Assembly (NCBI RefSeq): GCF_051020955.1 | Contig: NW_027476099.1 | Coordinates: forward strand, 1,722,001-1,786,000 | From: Megalopta genalis | Lineage: Eukaryota; Arthropoda; Insecta; Hymenoptera; Halictidae | DNA: 64,000 bases | Direction of reading: 5' to 3' | Part shown: positions 25,485 to 38,640 of the stretch, one piece after another | How positions within the stretch are numbered: the first letter of the stretch is position 1 | Layout of the letters: the number at the start of each line of letters is the position of its first letter | Translations under genes and position numbers: made by a program | Notes under the pieces: model-generated | Database searches by the model: none | Seen by the model: the letters and a program-made list of their open reading frames with translations, nothing else | Told to the model about the DNA's origin: nothing

Positions 25485-27118
25485 TGTTCATTTGTTCATT
25501 TGTTCATTTGTTAATTTGTTCATTTGTTAATTTGTTCATTTGTTCATTTGTTCATTTGTTCATTTGTCCATTTGTTCGTTTGTTCGTTTGTTCGTTTGTT
25601 CATTTGTTCGTTTGTTCGTTTGTTCATTTGTTCATTTGTTCATTTGTTCATTTGTTCATGTTTTCATTTGTTCATTTGTAAATTTGTTCATTTGTTCATT
25701 TGTTCATTTGTTCATTTGTTCATTTGTTCATTTGTTCATTTGTTCATTCGTTCATTCGTTCATTTGTTCATTTGTTCATTTGTTCATTTGTTCATTTGTT
25801 CATTTGTTCATTTGTTCATTTGTTCATTTGTTCATTTGTTCATTTGTTCACTTGTTCATTTGTTCACTTGTTCATTTGGTCATTTGGTCATTTGTTCATT
25901 TGTTCATTTGTTCATTTGTCCATTTGTTCATTTGTTCATTCGTTCATTTGTTCATTTGTTCATTTCTTTACTTGTTCATCTGTTCATTTGTTCATTTGCT
26001 CATTTGTTCATTTGTTCATTTGTTCATTTGTTCTTTTGTTCATTTGTTCATTTGTTCATTTGTTCATTTGTTAATTTGTTCATTTGTTCATTTGTTCATT
26101 TGTTCATTTGTTCTTTTGTTCATTTGTTCATTTGTTCATTTGTTCATTTGTTCATTTGTTCATTTGTTCATTTGTTCATTTGTTCATTTGTTCATTTGTT
26201 CATTTGTTCATTTGTTCATTTGTTCATTTGTTCATTTGTTCATTTGTTCATTTGTTCATTTGTTCATTTGTTCATTTGTTCATTTGTTCATTTGTTCATT
26301 TGTTCATTTGTTCATTTGTTCATTTGTTCATTTGTTCATTTGTTCATTTGTTCATTTGTTCATTTGTTCATTTGTTCATTTGTTCATTTGTTCATTTGTT
26401 CATTTGTTCATTTGTTCATTTGTTCATTTGTTCATTTGTTCATTTGTTCATTTGTTCATTTGTCTATTCGCTCATTTGTTCATTCGTTCATTTGTTCATT
26501 TGTTCATTTGTTCACTTGCTCATTTGTTCATTTGTTCATTTGTTCATTTGTTCATTTGTTCATTTGTTCATTTGTTAATTTGTTCATTTGTTCGTTTGTT
26601 CGTTTGTTCATTTGTTCATTTGTTCATTCGTTCATTTGTTCGTTTGCTCATTTGTTCATTTGTTCATTTGTTTATTTGTTCATTTGTTCATTTGTTCATT
26701 TGTTCATATGTTCATTTGTTCATTTGTCCATATGTTCATTTGTTCTTTTTTTCATTCGTTCATTTGTTCATTTGTTCATTTGTTCATTTGTTCATTCGTT
26801 CATTCGTTCATTTGTTCATTTGTATATTTGTTCATTTGTGCGATTGTCTATTCGCTCATTTGTTCATTTGTTCATTTGTTCATTTGTTCATTTGTTCATT
26901 TGTTCATTTGTTCATTCGTTCATTTGTTCATTTGTTCATTTGTTCATTTGTTCATTTGTTCATTTGTTCATTTGTTCATTTGTACAATTGTTCATTCGTT
27001 CATTTGTTCATTTGTTCATTCGTTCATTTGTCTATTCGCTCATTTGTTCATTTTTTCATTTGTTCATTTGTTCGTTTGTTCATTTGTTCATTTGTTCATT
27101 TGTTCATTTGTTCATTTG
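25485..27118. repeat. Gamma-like block with expanded pure run
   Basis: TTCGTTTG clusters, TTCATGTT near 25,656, paired GTCATTTG units near 25,877 and a TTAATTTG near 26,070 are followed by the longest perfect run of the window (26,119-26,462). TCTATTCG at 26,463, CACTTGCTC, TTCGTTTG units near 26,595, CATATG near 26,705 and 26,730, and A near 26,837 follow. The part 25,485-26,080 recurs at 29,270-29,855. Confidence 0.82.
26119..26462. repeat. Longest homogeneous run, (TTCATTTG)43
   Basis: Forty-three perfect units lie between TTCTTTTG and TCTATTCG. The borders are those of the 36-unit runs at 4,578 and 19,957, so this is the same locus with seven extra units. Confidence 0.85.
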
Positions 27119-29269
27119 TTCCTTTGTTCATTTGTTCATTTGTTCATTTGTTCATTTGTTCAGTTGTTCATTTGTTCACTTGTTCATTTGGTCATTTGTT
27201 CATTTTTTCATTTGTTCATTTGTTCATTTGTTCATTTGTTCATTTGCTCATTTGTTCATTCGTTCATTTGTTCATTTGTCCATTTGTTCATTTGTCCATT
27301 TCTTCATTTGTTCATTTGTTCATTCGTTCATTTGTTCATTTGTTCATTTGTTCATTTGTTCATTTGTTCATTTGTTCATTTGTTCATTTGTCCGTTTGTT
27401 CATTTGTCCGTTTGTTCATGTGTTCATTTGTTCATTTGTTCATTTGTTCATTTGTTCATTTGTTCATTTGTTCATTTGTTCATTTGTTCATTTGTTCATT
27501 TGTTCATTTGTTCATTTGTTCATTTGTTCATTCGTTCATTTGTTCATTTGTTCATTTGTTCATTTGTTCATTTGTTCATTTGTTCATTTGTCCATTTGTT
27601 CATTTGTTCATTTGTTCATTTCTTTACTTGTCCATCTGTTCATTTGTTCATTTGCTCATTTGTTCATTTGTTCATTTGTTTATTTGTTCATTTGTTCATT
27701 TGTTCGTTTGTTCATTTGTTCATTTGTTCGTTTGTTCATTTGCTCACTTGCTCATTTGTTCATTTGTTCATTTGTTCATTTGCTCATTTGTTCATTTGTT
27801 CATTTGTTCATTTGTTCATTTGTTCATTTGATCATTTGTTCATTTGTTCATTTGTTCATTTGTTCATTCGTTCATTTGTTCATTTGTTCATTTGTACAAT
27901 TGTTCATTCGTTCATTTGTTCATTTGTTCATTCGTTCATTTGTCTATTCGCTCATTTGTTCATTTTTTCATTTGTTCATTTTTTCATTTGTTCATTTGTT
28001 CATTTGTTCATTTGTATATTTGTTCATTTGTGCGATTGTCTATTCGCTCATTTGTTCATTTGTTCATTTGTTCATTTGTTCATTTGTTCATTTGTTCATT
28101 TGTATATTTGTTCATTTGTGCGATTGTCTATTCGCTCATTTGTTCATTTGTTCATTTGTTCATTTGTTCATTTGTTCATTTGTTCATTTGTTCATTTGTT
28201 CATTTGTTCATTTGTTCATTTGTTCATTTGTTCATTTGTGCGATTGTCTATTCGCTCATTTGTTCATTTGTTAATTCGTTCATTTGCCTATTCGCTCATT
28301 TGTTCATTTGTTCATTTGTTCATTTGTTCATCTGTGCGTTTGTCTATTCGCTCATTTGTTCATTTGTTAATTCGTTCATTTGCCTATTCGCTCATTTGTT
28401 CATTTGTTCATTTGTTCATTTGCTCATTTGCTCATTTGCTCATTTGCTCATTTGTTCATTTGTTCATTTGTTCATTTGTTCATTTGTTCATTTGTTCATT
28501 TGTTCATTTGTTCATTTGCTCACTTGCTCATTTGTTCATTTGTTCATTTGTTCATTTGTTCATTTGTTCATTTGCTCATTTGTTCATTTGTTCATTTGTT
28601 CATTTGTTCATTTGTTCATTTGATCATTTGTTCATTTGTTCATTTGTTCATTTGTTCATTTGTTCATTTGTTCATTTGTTCATTTGTTCATTTGTTCATT
28701 TGTTCATTTGTTCATTTGTTCATTTGTTCATTTGTTCATTTGTTCATTTGTTCATTTGTTCATTTGTTCATTTGTTCATTTGTTCATTTGTTCATTTGTT
28801 CATTTGTTCATTTGTTCATTTGTTCATTTGTTCATTTGTTCATTTGTTCATTTGTTCATTCGTTCATTTGTTCATTTGTTCATTTGTTCATTTGTTCACT
28901 TGTTCATTTGTTCATTTGTTCATTTGTTCTTTCGTTCATTTGTCTATTCGCTCATTTCTTCATTTGTTCATTTGTTCATTCGTTCATTCGTTCATTCGTT
29001 CATTTGTTCATTTGTTCATTTGTTCATTTGTTCATTTATTCATTCGTTCATTTTTCTATTCGCTCATTTTTTCATTTGTTCGTTTGCTCATGTGTTCATT
29101 TGTTCATTTGTTCATTTGTTCATTTGTTCACTTTGTTCATTTGTTCATTTGTACATTTGTTCATTTGTTCATTTGTTCATTTGTTCATTTGTTCATTTGT
29201 TCATTTGACCATTTGTTCATTTGTTCATTTGTTCATTCGTTCATTCGTTCATTTGTTAATTTGTTCATT
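27119..29269. repeat. Block delta copy 3 plus epsilon head and beta tail
   Basis: TTCCTTTG near 27,119, TTCAGTTG near 27,162, TCCATTTC near 27,295, paired TCCGTTTG near 27,390-27,415 and GTCCATCTG near 27,630 open the block. Three A sites follow (about 28,031, 28,120 and 28,239), then TGCGTTTG near 28,335, a CTCATTTG cluster near 28,420-28,450, and a 28-unit pure run at 28,631-28,854. The TTCATTTT-TCTATTCG site near 29,049 and G at 29,127 close it. Confidence 0.82.
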
Positions 29270-31094
29270 TGTTCATTTGTTCATTTGTTCATTTGTTAAT
29301 TTGTTCATTTGTTAATTTGTTCATTTGTTCATTTGTTCATTTGTTCATTTGTCCATTTGTTCGTTTGTTCGTTTGTTCGTTTGTTCATTTGTTCGTTTGT
29401 TCGTTTGTTCATTTGTTCATTTGTTCATTTGTTCATTTGTTCATGTTTTCATTTGTTCATTTGTAAATTTGTTCATTTGTTCATTTGTTCATTTGTTCAT
29501 TTGTTCATTTGTTCATTTGTTCATTTGTTCATTCGTTCATTCGTTCATTTGTTCATTTGTTCATTTGTTCATTTGTTCATTTGTTCATTTGTTCATTTGT
29601 TCATTTGTTCATTTGTTCATTTGTTCACTTGTTCATTTGTTCACTTGTTCATTTGGTCATTTGGTCATTTGTTCATTTGTTCATTTGTTCATTTGTCCAT
29701 TTGTTCATTTGTTCATTCGTTCATTTGTTCATTTGTTCATTTCTTTACTTATTCATCTGTTCATTTGTTCATTTGCTCATTTGTTCATTTGTTCATTTGT
29801 TCATTTGTTCTTTTGTTCATTTGTTCATTTGTTCATTTGTTCATTTGTTAATTTGTTCATTTGTTCATTTGTTCATTTGTTCATTTGTTCCTTTGTTCAT
29901 TTGTTCATTTGTTCATTTGTTCATTTGTTCAGTTGTTCATTTGTTCACTTGTTCATTTGGTCATTTGTTCATTTTTTCATTTGTTCATTTGTTCATTTGT
30001 TCATTTGTTCATTTGCTCATTTGTTCATTCGTTCATTTGTTCATTTGTCCATTTGTTCATTTGTCCATTTCTTCATTTGTTCATTTGTTCATTCGTTCAT
30101 TTGTTCATTTGTTCATTTGTTCATTTGTTCATTTGTTCATTTGTTCATTTGTTCATTTGTCCGTTTGTTCATTTGTCCGTTTGTTCATGTGTTCATTTGT
30201 TCATTTGTTCATTTGTTCATTTGTTCATTTGTTCATTTGTTCATTTGTTCATTTGTTCATTTGTTCATTTGTTCATTCGTTCATTTGTTCATTTGTTCAT
30301 TTGTTCATTTGTTCATTTGTTCATTTGTTCATTTGTTCATTTGTCCATTTGTTCATTTGTTCATTTGTTCATTTCTTTACTTGTCCATCTGTTCATTTGT
30401 TCATTTGCTCATTTGTTCATTTGTTCATTTGTTTATTTGTTCATTTGTTCATTTGTTCGTTTGTTCATTTGTTCATTTGTTCGTTTGTTCATTTGCTCAC
30501 TTGCTCATTTGTTCATTTGTTCATTTGTTCATTTGCTCATTTGTTCATTTGTTCATTTGTTCATTTGTTCATTTGTTCATTTGATCATTTGTTCATTTGT
30601 TCATTTGTTCATTTGTTCATTCGTTCATTTGTTCATTTGTTCATTTGTACAATTGTTCATTCGTTCATTTGTTCATTTGTTCATTCGTTCATTTGTCTAT
30701 TCGCTCATTTGTTCATTTTTTCATTTGTTCATTTTTTCATTTGTTCATTTGTTCATTTGTTCATTTGTATATTTGTTCATTTGTGCGATTGTCTATTCGC
30801 TCATTTGTTCATTTGTTCATTTGTTCATTTGTTCATTTGTTCATTTGTTCATTTGTATATTTGTTCATTTGTGCGATTGTCTATTCGCTCATTTGTTCAT
30901 TTGTTCATTTGTTCATTTGTTCATTTGTTCATTTGTTCATTTGTTCATTTGTTCATTTGTTCATTTGTTCATTTGTTCATTTGTTCATTTGTTCATTTGT
31001 TCATTTGTGCGATTGTCTATTCGCTCATTTGTTCATTTGTTAATTCGTTCATTTGCCTATTCGCTCATTTGTTCATTTGTTCATTTGTTCATTT
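29270..31094. repeat. Repeat of 25,485-28,330 with a 1-kb internal deletion
   Basis: 29,270-29,855 matches 25,485-26,080 (offset 3,785), and 29,889 onward matches 27,119 onward (offset about 2,770). The pure run and flanks at 26,080-27,115 are therefore missing. The paired TCCGTTTG units recur near 30,160-30,185, A sites at 30,784, 30,873 and about 31,009, and the CATCTGTGCG site near 31,095. Confidence 0.85.
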
Positions 31095-32994
31095 GTCATC
31101 TGTGCGTTTGTCTATTCGCTCATTTGTTCATTTGTTAATTCGTTCATTTGCCTATTCGCTCATTTGTTCATTTGTTCATTTGTTCATTTGCTCATTTGCT
31201 CATTTGCTCATTTGCTCATTTGTTCATTTGTTCATTTGTTCATTTGTTCATTTGTTCATTTGTTCATTTGTTCATTTGTTCATTTGCTCACTTGCTCATT
31301 TGTTCATTTGTTCATTTGTTCATTTGTTCATTTGTTCATTTGCTCATTTGTTCATTTGTTCATTTGTTCATTTGTTCATTTGTTCATTTGATCATTTGTT
31401 CATTTGTTCATTTGTTCATTTGTTCATTTGTTCATTTGTTCATTTGTTCATTTGTTCATTTGTTCATTTGTTCATTTGTTCATTTGTTCATTTGTTCATT
31501 TGTTCATTTGTTCATTTGTTCATTTGTTCATTTGTTCATTTGTTCATTTGTTCATTTGTTCATTTGTTCATTTGTTCATTTGTTCATTTGTTCATTTGTT
31601 CATTTGTTCATTTGTTCATTTGTTCATTTGTTCATTTGTTCATTTGTTCATTTGTTCATTTGTTCATTTGTTCATTTGTTCATTTGTTCATATGTTCATT
31701 TGTTCATTTGTCCATTTGTTCATTTGTTCTTTTTTTCATTCGTTCATTTGTTCATTTGTTCATTCGTTCATTTGTTCATTTGTCCGTTTGTTCATGTGTT
31801 CATTTGTTAATTTGTTCATTTGTTCATTTGTTCATTTGTTCACTTGTTCATTTGTTCACTTGTTCATTTGGTCATTTGTTCATTTGTTCATTTGTTCATT
31901 TGTTCATTTGTTCATTTGTTCATTTGTTCAATTTGTTCATTTGTTCATTTGTCCATTTGTTCATTTGTTCATTTGTTCATTCGTTCATTTGTTCATTTGT
32001 TCATTTGTTCATTTGTTCACTTGTTCATTTGTTCATTTGTTCATTTGTTCATTTGTTCATTCGTTCATTTGTTCATTTGTTCATTTGTTCATTTGTTCAT
32101 TTGCTCATTTGCTCATTTGCCCATTTGCTCATTTGTTCATTTGTTCATTTGTTCATTTCTTTACTTGTTCATCTGTTCATTTGTTCATTTGTTCATTTGT
32201 TCATTTGTTCATTTGTTCATTTGTTCATTTGTTCATTTGTTCATTTGTTCATTTGTTCATTTGTTCACTTGTTCATTTGGTCATTTGGTCATTTGTTCAT
32301 TTGTTCATTTGTTCATTTGTCCATTTGTTCATTTGTTCATTCGTTCATTTGTTCATTTGTTCATTCGTTCATTTGTTCATTTGTTCATTTGTTCATTTGT
32401 TCATTTGTTCATTTGTTCATTTGGTCATTTGTTCCTCCGTTCATTTGTCTATTCGCTCATTTGTTCATTTATTCATTCGTGCATTTGTCTATTCGCTCAT
32501 TTGTTCATTTATTCATTCGTTCATTTGTCTATTCGCTCATTTGTTCATTTGTCTATTCGCTCATTTGTTCATTTGTTCATTTGTTCATTTGTTCATTTGC
32601 TCATTTGTTCATTTGTTCATTTGTGCACTTGTTCATTTGTTCATTTGTTCATTTGTGCATTTGTTCATTTGTTCATTTGTTCATTTGTTCATTTGTTCAT
32701 TTGTTCATTTGATCATTTGTTCATTTGTTCATTTGTTCATTTGTTCATTTGTTCATTTCTTCATTTGTTCATTTGTTCATTTGTTCATTTGTTCATTTGT
32801 TCATTTGTTCATTTGTTCATTTGTTCATTTGTTCTTTTGTTCATTTGTCCATTTGTTCATTTGATCATTTCTTTATTTGTTCATTTGTTCATTTCTTTAC
32901 TTGTTCATCTGTTCATTTGTTCATTTGCTCATTTGTTCACTTGTCCATTTGTTCGTTTGTTCACTTGTTCATTTGTTCGTTTGTTCAATCGTTC
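31095..32994. repeat. Block epsilon, copy 2
   Basis: A one-base loss at about 31,095 (TCATCTG after a full unit) shifts the register by -1. CTCATTTG clusters follow, then 36 pure units at 31,399-31,686, CATATG at 31,691, a T7 run near 31,730, TCCGTTTG near 31,784, the 9-base TTCAATTTG near 31,929, TTCCTCCG near 32,433, and the 40-bp triplet with TCTATTCG at 32,448, 32,488, 32,528 and then 32,552. The triplet spacing is identical to that at 23,494-23,598. Confidence 0.83.
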
Positions 32995-34440
32995 AAATGA
33001 TTATTCGACCATTTGTTCATTTGTTCATTTGTTCATTTGTTCATTTGCTCATCTGTCCATTTGTTCATTTGTTCATTTGTTTATTTGTTCATTTGTTCAT
33101 TTGTTCATTTGTTTATTTGTTCATTTGTTCAATTCTTCATTTGTTCATTTGTTCATTTGTCTATTCGCTCATTTGTTTATTTGTTCATTCGTTCATTTCT
33201 CTATTCGCTCATTTGTTCATTTGTTCGTTTGCTCATTTGTTCATTTGTTCATTTGTTTATTTGTTCATTTGTTCATTTGTTCATTTGTTCATATGTTCAT
33301 TTGTTCATTTGTCCATTTGTTCATTTGTTCTTTTTTTCATTCGTTCATTTGTTCATTTGTTCATTCGTTCATTTGTTCATTTGTCCGTTTGTTCATTTGT
33401 TCATTTGTTCATTTGTTCATTTGTTCATTTGTTCATTCGTTCATTTGTTCATTTGTTCATTTGTTTATTTGTTCATTTGTTCATTTGTCCTTTTGTTCAT
33501 TTGTTCATTTCTTTATTTGTTCTTTTGTTCATTTCTTCAATTCTTCATTCGTTCCATTGTCTATTCGCTCATTTGTTCATTTGGTCATTTGGTCATTTGT
33601 TCATTCGTTCATTTGTTCATTTGTCCATTTGTCCATTTGTTCATTTGTTCATTTGTTCATTTGTTCATTTGTTCATTTGTTCATTTCTTCAATTGTTCAT
33701 TTGTTCATTTGTACATTTGTTCATTTGTCTATTCGCTCATTTGTTTATTTGTTCATTCGTTCATTTCTCTATTCGCTCATTTGTTCATTTGTTCGTTTGC
33801 TCATTTGTTCATTTGTTCATTTGTTCATTTGTTCATTTATCCATTTGTTCATTCGTTCATTTGTTCATTTGTCCATTTGTCCATTTGTTCATTTGTTCAT
33901 TTGTTCATTTGTTCATTTGCTCATTTGTTCATTTCTTCAATTGTTCATTTGTTCATTTGTACATTTGTTCATTTGTTCATTTGTTCATTTGTTCATTTGT
34001 TCATTTGTTCATTTGTTCATTTGTTCATTTGTTTATTTGTTCATTTGTTCATTTGTTCATTTGTTCATTTGTTCATTTGTTCATTTGTTCATTTGTTCAT
34101 TCGTTCATTTGTTCATTTGTTCATTTGTTCATTTGTTCATTTGTTCATTTGTTCATTTGTTCATTTGTTCATTTGTTCATTCGTTCATTTGTTCATTTGT
34201 TCATTTGTTCATTTGTTCATTTGTTCATTTGTTCATTTGTTCTTTCGTTCATTTGTCTATTCGCTCATTTCTTCATTTGTTCGTTTGCTCATTTGTTCAT
34301 TTGTTCATTTGTTCATTTGTTAAAATGATCATTTGTAAATTTGTTGATTTGTCCATTTGTTCATTTGTTCATTTCTTTATTTATTCATTTGTTCATTTCT
34401 TTTTTTGTTCATTTGTTCCTTAGTTCATTTGTTCATTTGT
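32995..34440. repeat. Higher-order block zeta (C' type), copy 1
   Basis: B at 32,995, TTCAATTC near 33,129, CATATG near 33,293, a T7 run near 33,330, TCCGTTTG near 33,385, P near 33,530, paired GTCATTTG near 33,582, TTCAATTG near 33,690 and 33,945, C' palindrome at 34,323-34,334 and the T7/TTCCTTAG site near 34,396-34,424. It recurs at 45,125-46,605 (offset 12,132-12,165). Confidence 0.84.
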
Positions 34441-36120
34441 TCATTTGTTCATTTGTTCTTTTTTTCATTCGTTCATTTGTTCATTTGTTCATTCGTTCAT
34501 TTGTTCATTTGTCCGTTTGTTCATTTGTTCATTTGTTCATTTGTTCATTTGTTCATTTGTTCATTTGTTCATTCGTTCATTTGTTCATTTGTTCATTTGT
34601 TTATTTGTTCATTTGTTCATTTGTCCATTTCTTTATTTGTTCTTTTGTTCATTTCTTCAATTCTTCATTCGTTCCATTGTCTATTCGCTCATTTGTTCAT
34701 TTGGTCATTTGGTCATTTGTTCATTCGTTCATTTGTTCATTTGTCCATTTGTCCATTTGTTCATTTGTTCATTTGTTCATTTGTTCATTTGTTCATTTGT
34801 TCATTTCTTCAATTGTTCATTTGTTCATTTGTACATTTGTTCATTTGTCTATTCGCTCATTTGTTTATTTGTTCATTCGTTCATTTCTCTATTCGCTCAT
34901 TTGTTCGTTTGCTCATTTGTTCATTTGTTCATTTGTTCATTTATCCATTTGTTCATTCGTTCATTTGTTCATTTGTCCATTTGTCCATTTGTTCATTTGT
35001 TCATTTGTTCATTTGTTCATTTGTTCATTTGTTCATTTCTTCAATTGTTCATTTGTTCATTTGTACATTTGTTCATTTGTTCATTTGTTCATTTGTTCAT
35101 TTGTTCATTTGTTCATATGTTCATTTGTTCATTTGTTCATTTGTTCATTTGTCCATTTGTTTATTTGTTCATTTGTTCATTTGGTCATTTGTTTATTTGT
35201 TCATTTGCTCATTTGTTCATTTGTTCATTTGTTCATTTGTTCATTTGTTCATTTGTTCATTTGTTCATTTGTTCATTCGTTCATTTGTCTATGCGCTCAT
35301 TTGTTTATTTGTTCTTTCGTTCATTTGTCTATTCGCTCATTTCTTCATTTGTTCGTTTGCTCATTTGTTCATTTGTTCATTTGTTCATTTGTTCATTTGT
35401 TCATTTGTTCATTTGTTCATATGTTCATTTGTTCATTCGTTCATTTCTTCAATTCTTCATTCGTTCCATTGTCTATTCGCTCATTTGTTCATTTGTTCAT
35501 TTGTTCATTTGTTAATTTGTTCATTCGTTCATTTGTTCATTCGTTCATTTGTCTATTCGCTCATTTGTTCATTTGTTCATTTGTTCATTTGTTCATTTCT
35601 TCAATTGTTCATTTGTTCATTTGTACATTTGTTCATTTGTTCATTTGTTCATTTGTTCATTTGTTCATTTGTTCATTTGTTCATTTGTTCATTTGTTTAT
35701 TTGTTCATTTGTTCATTTGTTCATTTGTTCATTTGTTCATTTGTTCATTTGTTCATTTGTTCATTTGTTCATTCGTTCATTTGTTCATTTGTTCATTTGT
35801 TCATTTGTTCATTTGTTCATTTGTTCATTTGTTCATTTGTTCATTTGTTCATTCGTTCATTTGTTCATTTGTTCATTTGTTCATTTGTTCATTTGTTCAT
35901 TTGTTCATTTGTTCATTTGTTCTTTCGTTCATCTGTCTATTCGCTCATTTCTTCATTTGTTCGTTTGCTCATTTGTTCATTTGTTCATTTGTTCATTTGT
36001 TAAAATGATCATTTGTAAATTTGTTGATTTGTCCATTTGTTCATTTGTTCATTTCTTTACTTATTCATTTGTTCATTTCTTTTTTTGTTCATTTGTTCCT
36101 TAGTTCATTTGTTCATTTGT
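34441..36120. repeat. Zeta block, copy 2 (C' to C' 1,680 bp)
   Basis: It holds the T7 run, TCCGTTTG, P near 34,658, paired GTCATTTG, two TTCAATTG sites, a gamma segment with E at about 35,287, another P near 35,450 and C' at 36,003-36,014. The distance from the previous C' is 1,680 bases, exactly 210 units. The E here is followed by P and not the P' (CC variant) seen left of 20 kb. 34,620-36,120 recurs at 38,690-40,220. Confidence 0.83.
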
Positions 36121-38640
36121 TCATTTGTTCTTTTTTTCATTCGTTCATTTGTTCATTTGTTCATTCGTTCATTTGTTCATTTGTCCGTTTGTTCATTTGT
36201 TCATTTGTTCATTTGTTCATTTGTTCATTTGTTCATTCGTTCATTTGTTCATTTGTTCATTCGTTCATTTGTTCATTTGTTCATTTGTTCATTTCTTCAA
36301 TTGTTCATTTGTTCATTTGTACATTTGTTCATTTGTCTAATCGCTCATTTGTTTATTTGTTCATTCGTTCATTTCTCTATTCGCTCATTTGTTCATTTGT
36401 TCGTTTGCTCATTTGTTCATTTGTTCATTTGTTCATTTGTTCATTTATCCATTTGTTCATTCGTTCATTTGTTCATTTGTCCATTTGTCCATTTGTTCAT
36501 TTCTTCATTTGTTCATTTGTTCATTTCTTCAATTGTTCATTTGTTCATTTGTACATTTGTTCATTTGTTCATTTGTTCATTTGTTCATTTGTTCATTTGT
36601 TCATTTGTTCATTTGTTCATTTGTTCATTTGTTCATTTGTTCATTTGTTCATTTGTTCATTTGTTCATTTGTTCATTTGTTCATTTGTTCATTTGTTCAT
36701 TTGTTCATTTGTTCATTTGTTCACTTGTTCATTTGGTCATTTGGTCATTTGTTCATTTGTTCATTTGTTCATTTGTCCATTTGTTCATTTGTTCATTCGT
36801 TCATTTGTTCATTTGTTCATTCGTTCATTTGTTCATTTGTTCATTTGTTCATTTGTCCATTTGTTCATTTGTTCATTTGTTCATTTGTTCATTTGTTCAT
36901 TTGTGCGATTGTCTATTCGCTCATTTGTTCATTTGTTAATTCGTTCATTTGCCTATTCGCTCATTTGTTCATTTGTTCATTTGTTCATTTGTTCATTTGT
37001 TCATTTGCTCATTTGCTCATTTGCTCATTTGTTCATTTGTTGATTTGTTCATTTGTGCATTTGTTCATTTGTTCATTTGTTCATTTGTTCATTTGTTCAT
37101 CTGTGCGTTTGTCTATTCGCTCATTTGTTCATTTGTTAATTCGTTCATTTGCCTATTCGCTCATTTGTTCATTTGTTCATTTGTTCATTTGCTCATTTGC
37201 TCATTTGCTCATTTGCTCATTTGTTCATTTGTTCATTTGTTCATTTGTTCATTTGTTCATTTGTTCATTTGTTCATTTGTTCATTTGCTCACTTGCTCAT
37301 TTGTTCATTTGTTCATTTGTTCATTTGTTCATTTGTTCATTTGTTCATTTGTTCATTTGTTCATTTGTTCATTTGTTCATTTGTTCATTTGATCATTTGT
37401 TCATTTGTTCATTTGTTCATTTGTTCATTTGTTCATTTGTTCATTTGTTCATTTGTTCATTTGTTCATTTGTTCATTTGTTCATTTGTTCATTTGTTCAT
37501 TTGTTCATTTGTTCATTTGTTCATTTGTTCATTTGTTCATTTGTTCATTTGTTCATTTGTTCATTTGTTCATTTGTTCATTTGTTCATTTGTTCATTTGT
37601 TCATTTGTTCATTTGTTCATTTGCTCATTTGTTCATTTGTTCATTTGTTCATTTGTTCATTTGTTCATTTGTTCATTTGTTCATATGTTCATTTGTTCAT
37701 TTGTCCATTTGTTCATTTGTTCTTTTTTTCATTCGTTCATTTGTTCATTTGTTCATTCGTTCATTTGTTCATTTGTCCGTTTGTTCATGTGTTCATTTGT
37801 TAATTTGTTCATTTGTTCATTTGTTCATTTGTTCACTTGTTCATTTGTTCACTTGTTCATTTGGTCATTTGTTCATTTGTTCATTTGTTCATTTGTTCAT
37901 TTGTTCATTTGTTCGTTTGTTCATTTGTTCAATTTGTTCATTTGTTCATTTGTCCATTTGTTCATTTGTTCATTTGTTCATTCGTTCATTTGTTCATTTG
38001 TTCATTTGTTCATTTGTTCACTTGTTCATTTGTTCATTTGTTCATTTGTTCATTTGTTCATTCGTTCATTTGTTCATTTGTTCATTTGTTCATTTGTTCA
38101 TTTGCTCATTTGCTCATTTTCCCATTTGCTCATTTGTTCATTTGTTCATTTGTTCATTTCTTTACTTGTTCATCTGTTCATTTGTTCATTTGTTCATTTG
38201 TTCATTTGTTCATTTGTTCATTTGTTCATTTGTTCATTTGTTCATTTGTTCACTTGTTCATTTGGTCATTTGGTCATTTGTTCATTTGTTCATTTGTTCA
38301 TTTGTCCATTTGTTCATTTGTTCATTCGTTCATTTGTTCATTTGTTCATTCGTTCATTTGTTCATTTGTTCATTTGTTCATTTGTTCATTTGTTCATTTG
38401 TTCATTTGTTCATTTGTTCATTTGGTCATTTGTTCCTCCGTTCATTTGTCTATTCGCTCATTTGTTCATTTATTCATTCGTTCATTTGTCTATTCGCTCA
38501 TTTGTTCATTTATTCATTCGTTCATTTGTCTATTCGCTCATTTGTTCATTTGTCTATTCGCTCATTTGTTCATTTGTTCATTTGTTCATTTGTTCATTTG
38601 CTCATTTGTTCATTTGTTCATTTGTTCATTTGTTCATTCG
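36121..38640. repeat. Zeta head joined to block epsilon copy 3
   Basis: A T7 run near 36,130, TCCGTTTG, TTCAATTG near 36,299 and a rare TCTAATCG near 36,336 lead into plain units. A near 36,903, CCTATTCG near 36,951, TTGATTTG/TGCATTTG near 37,040 and TGCGTTTG near 37,103 follow. Then come CTCATTTG clusters, a 28-unit pure run at 37,400-37,623, CATATG near 37,684, TTCAATTTG near 37,929, TTCCTCCG near 38,435 and the 40-bp triplet with TCTATTCG at 38,449, 38,489 and 38,529. Confidence 0.8.
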
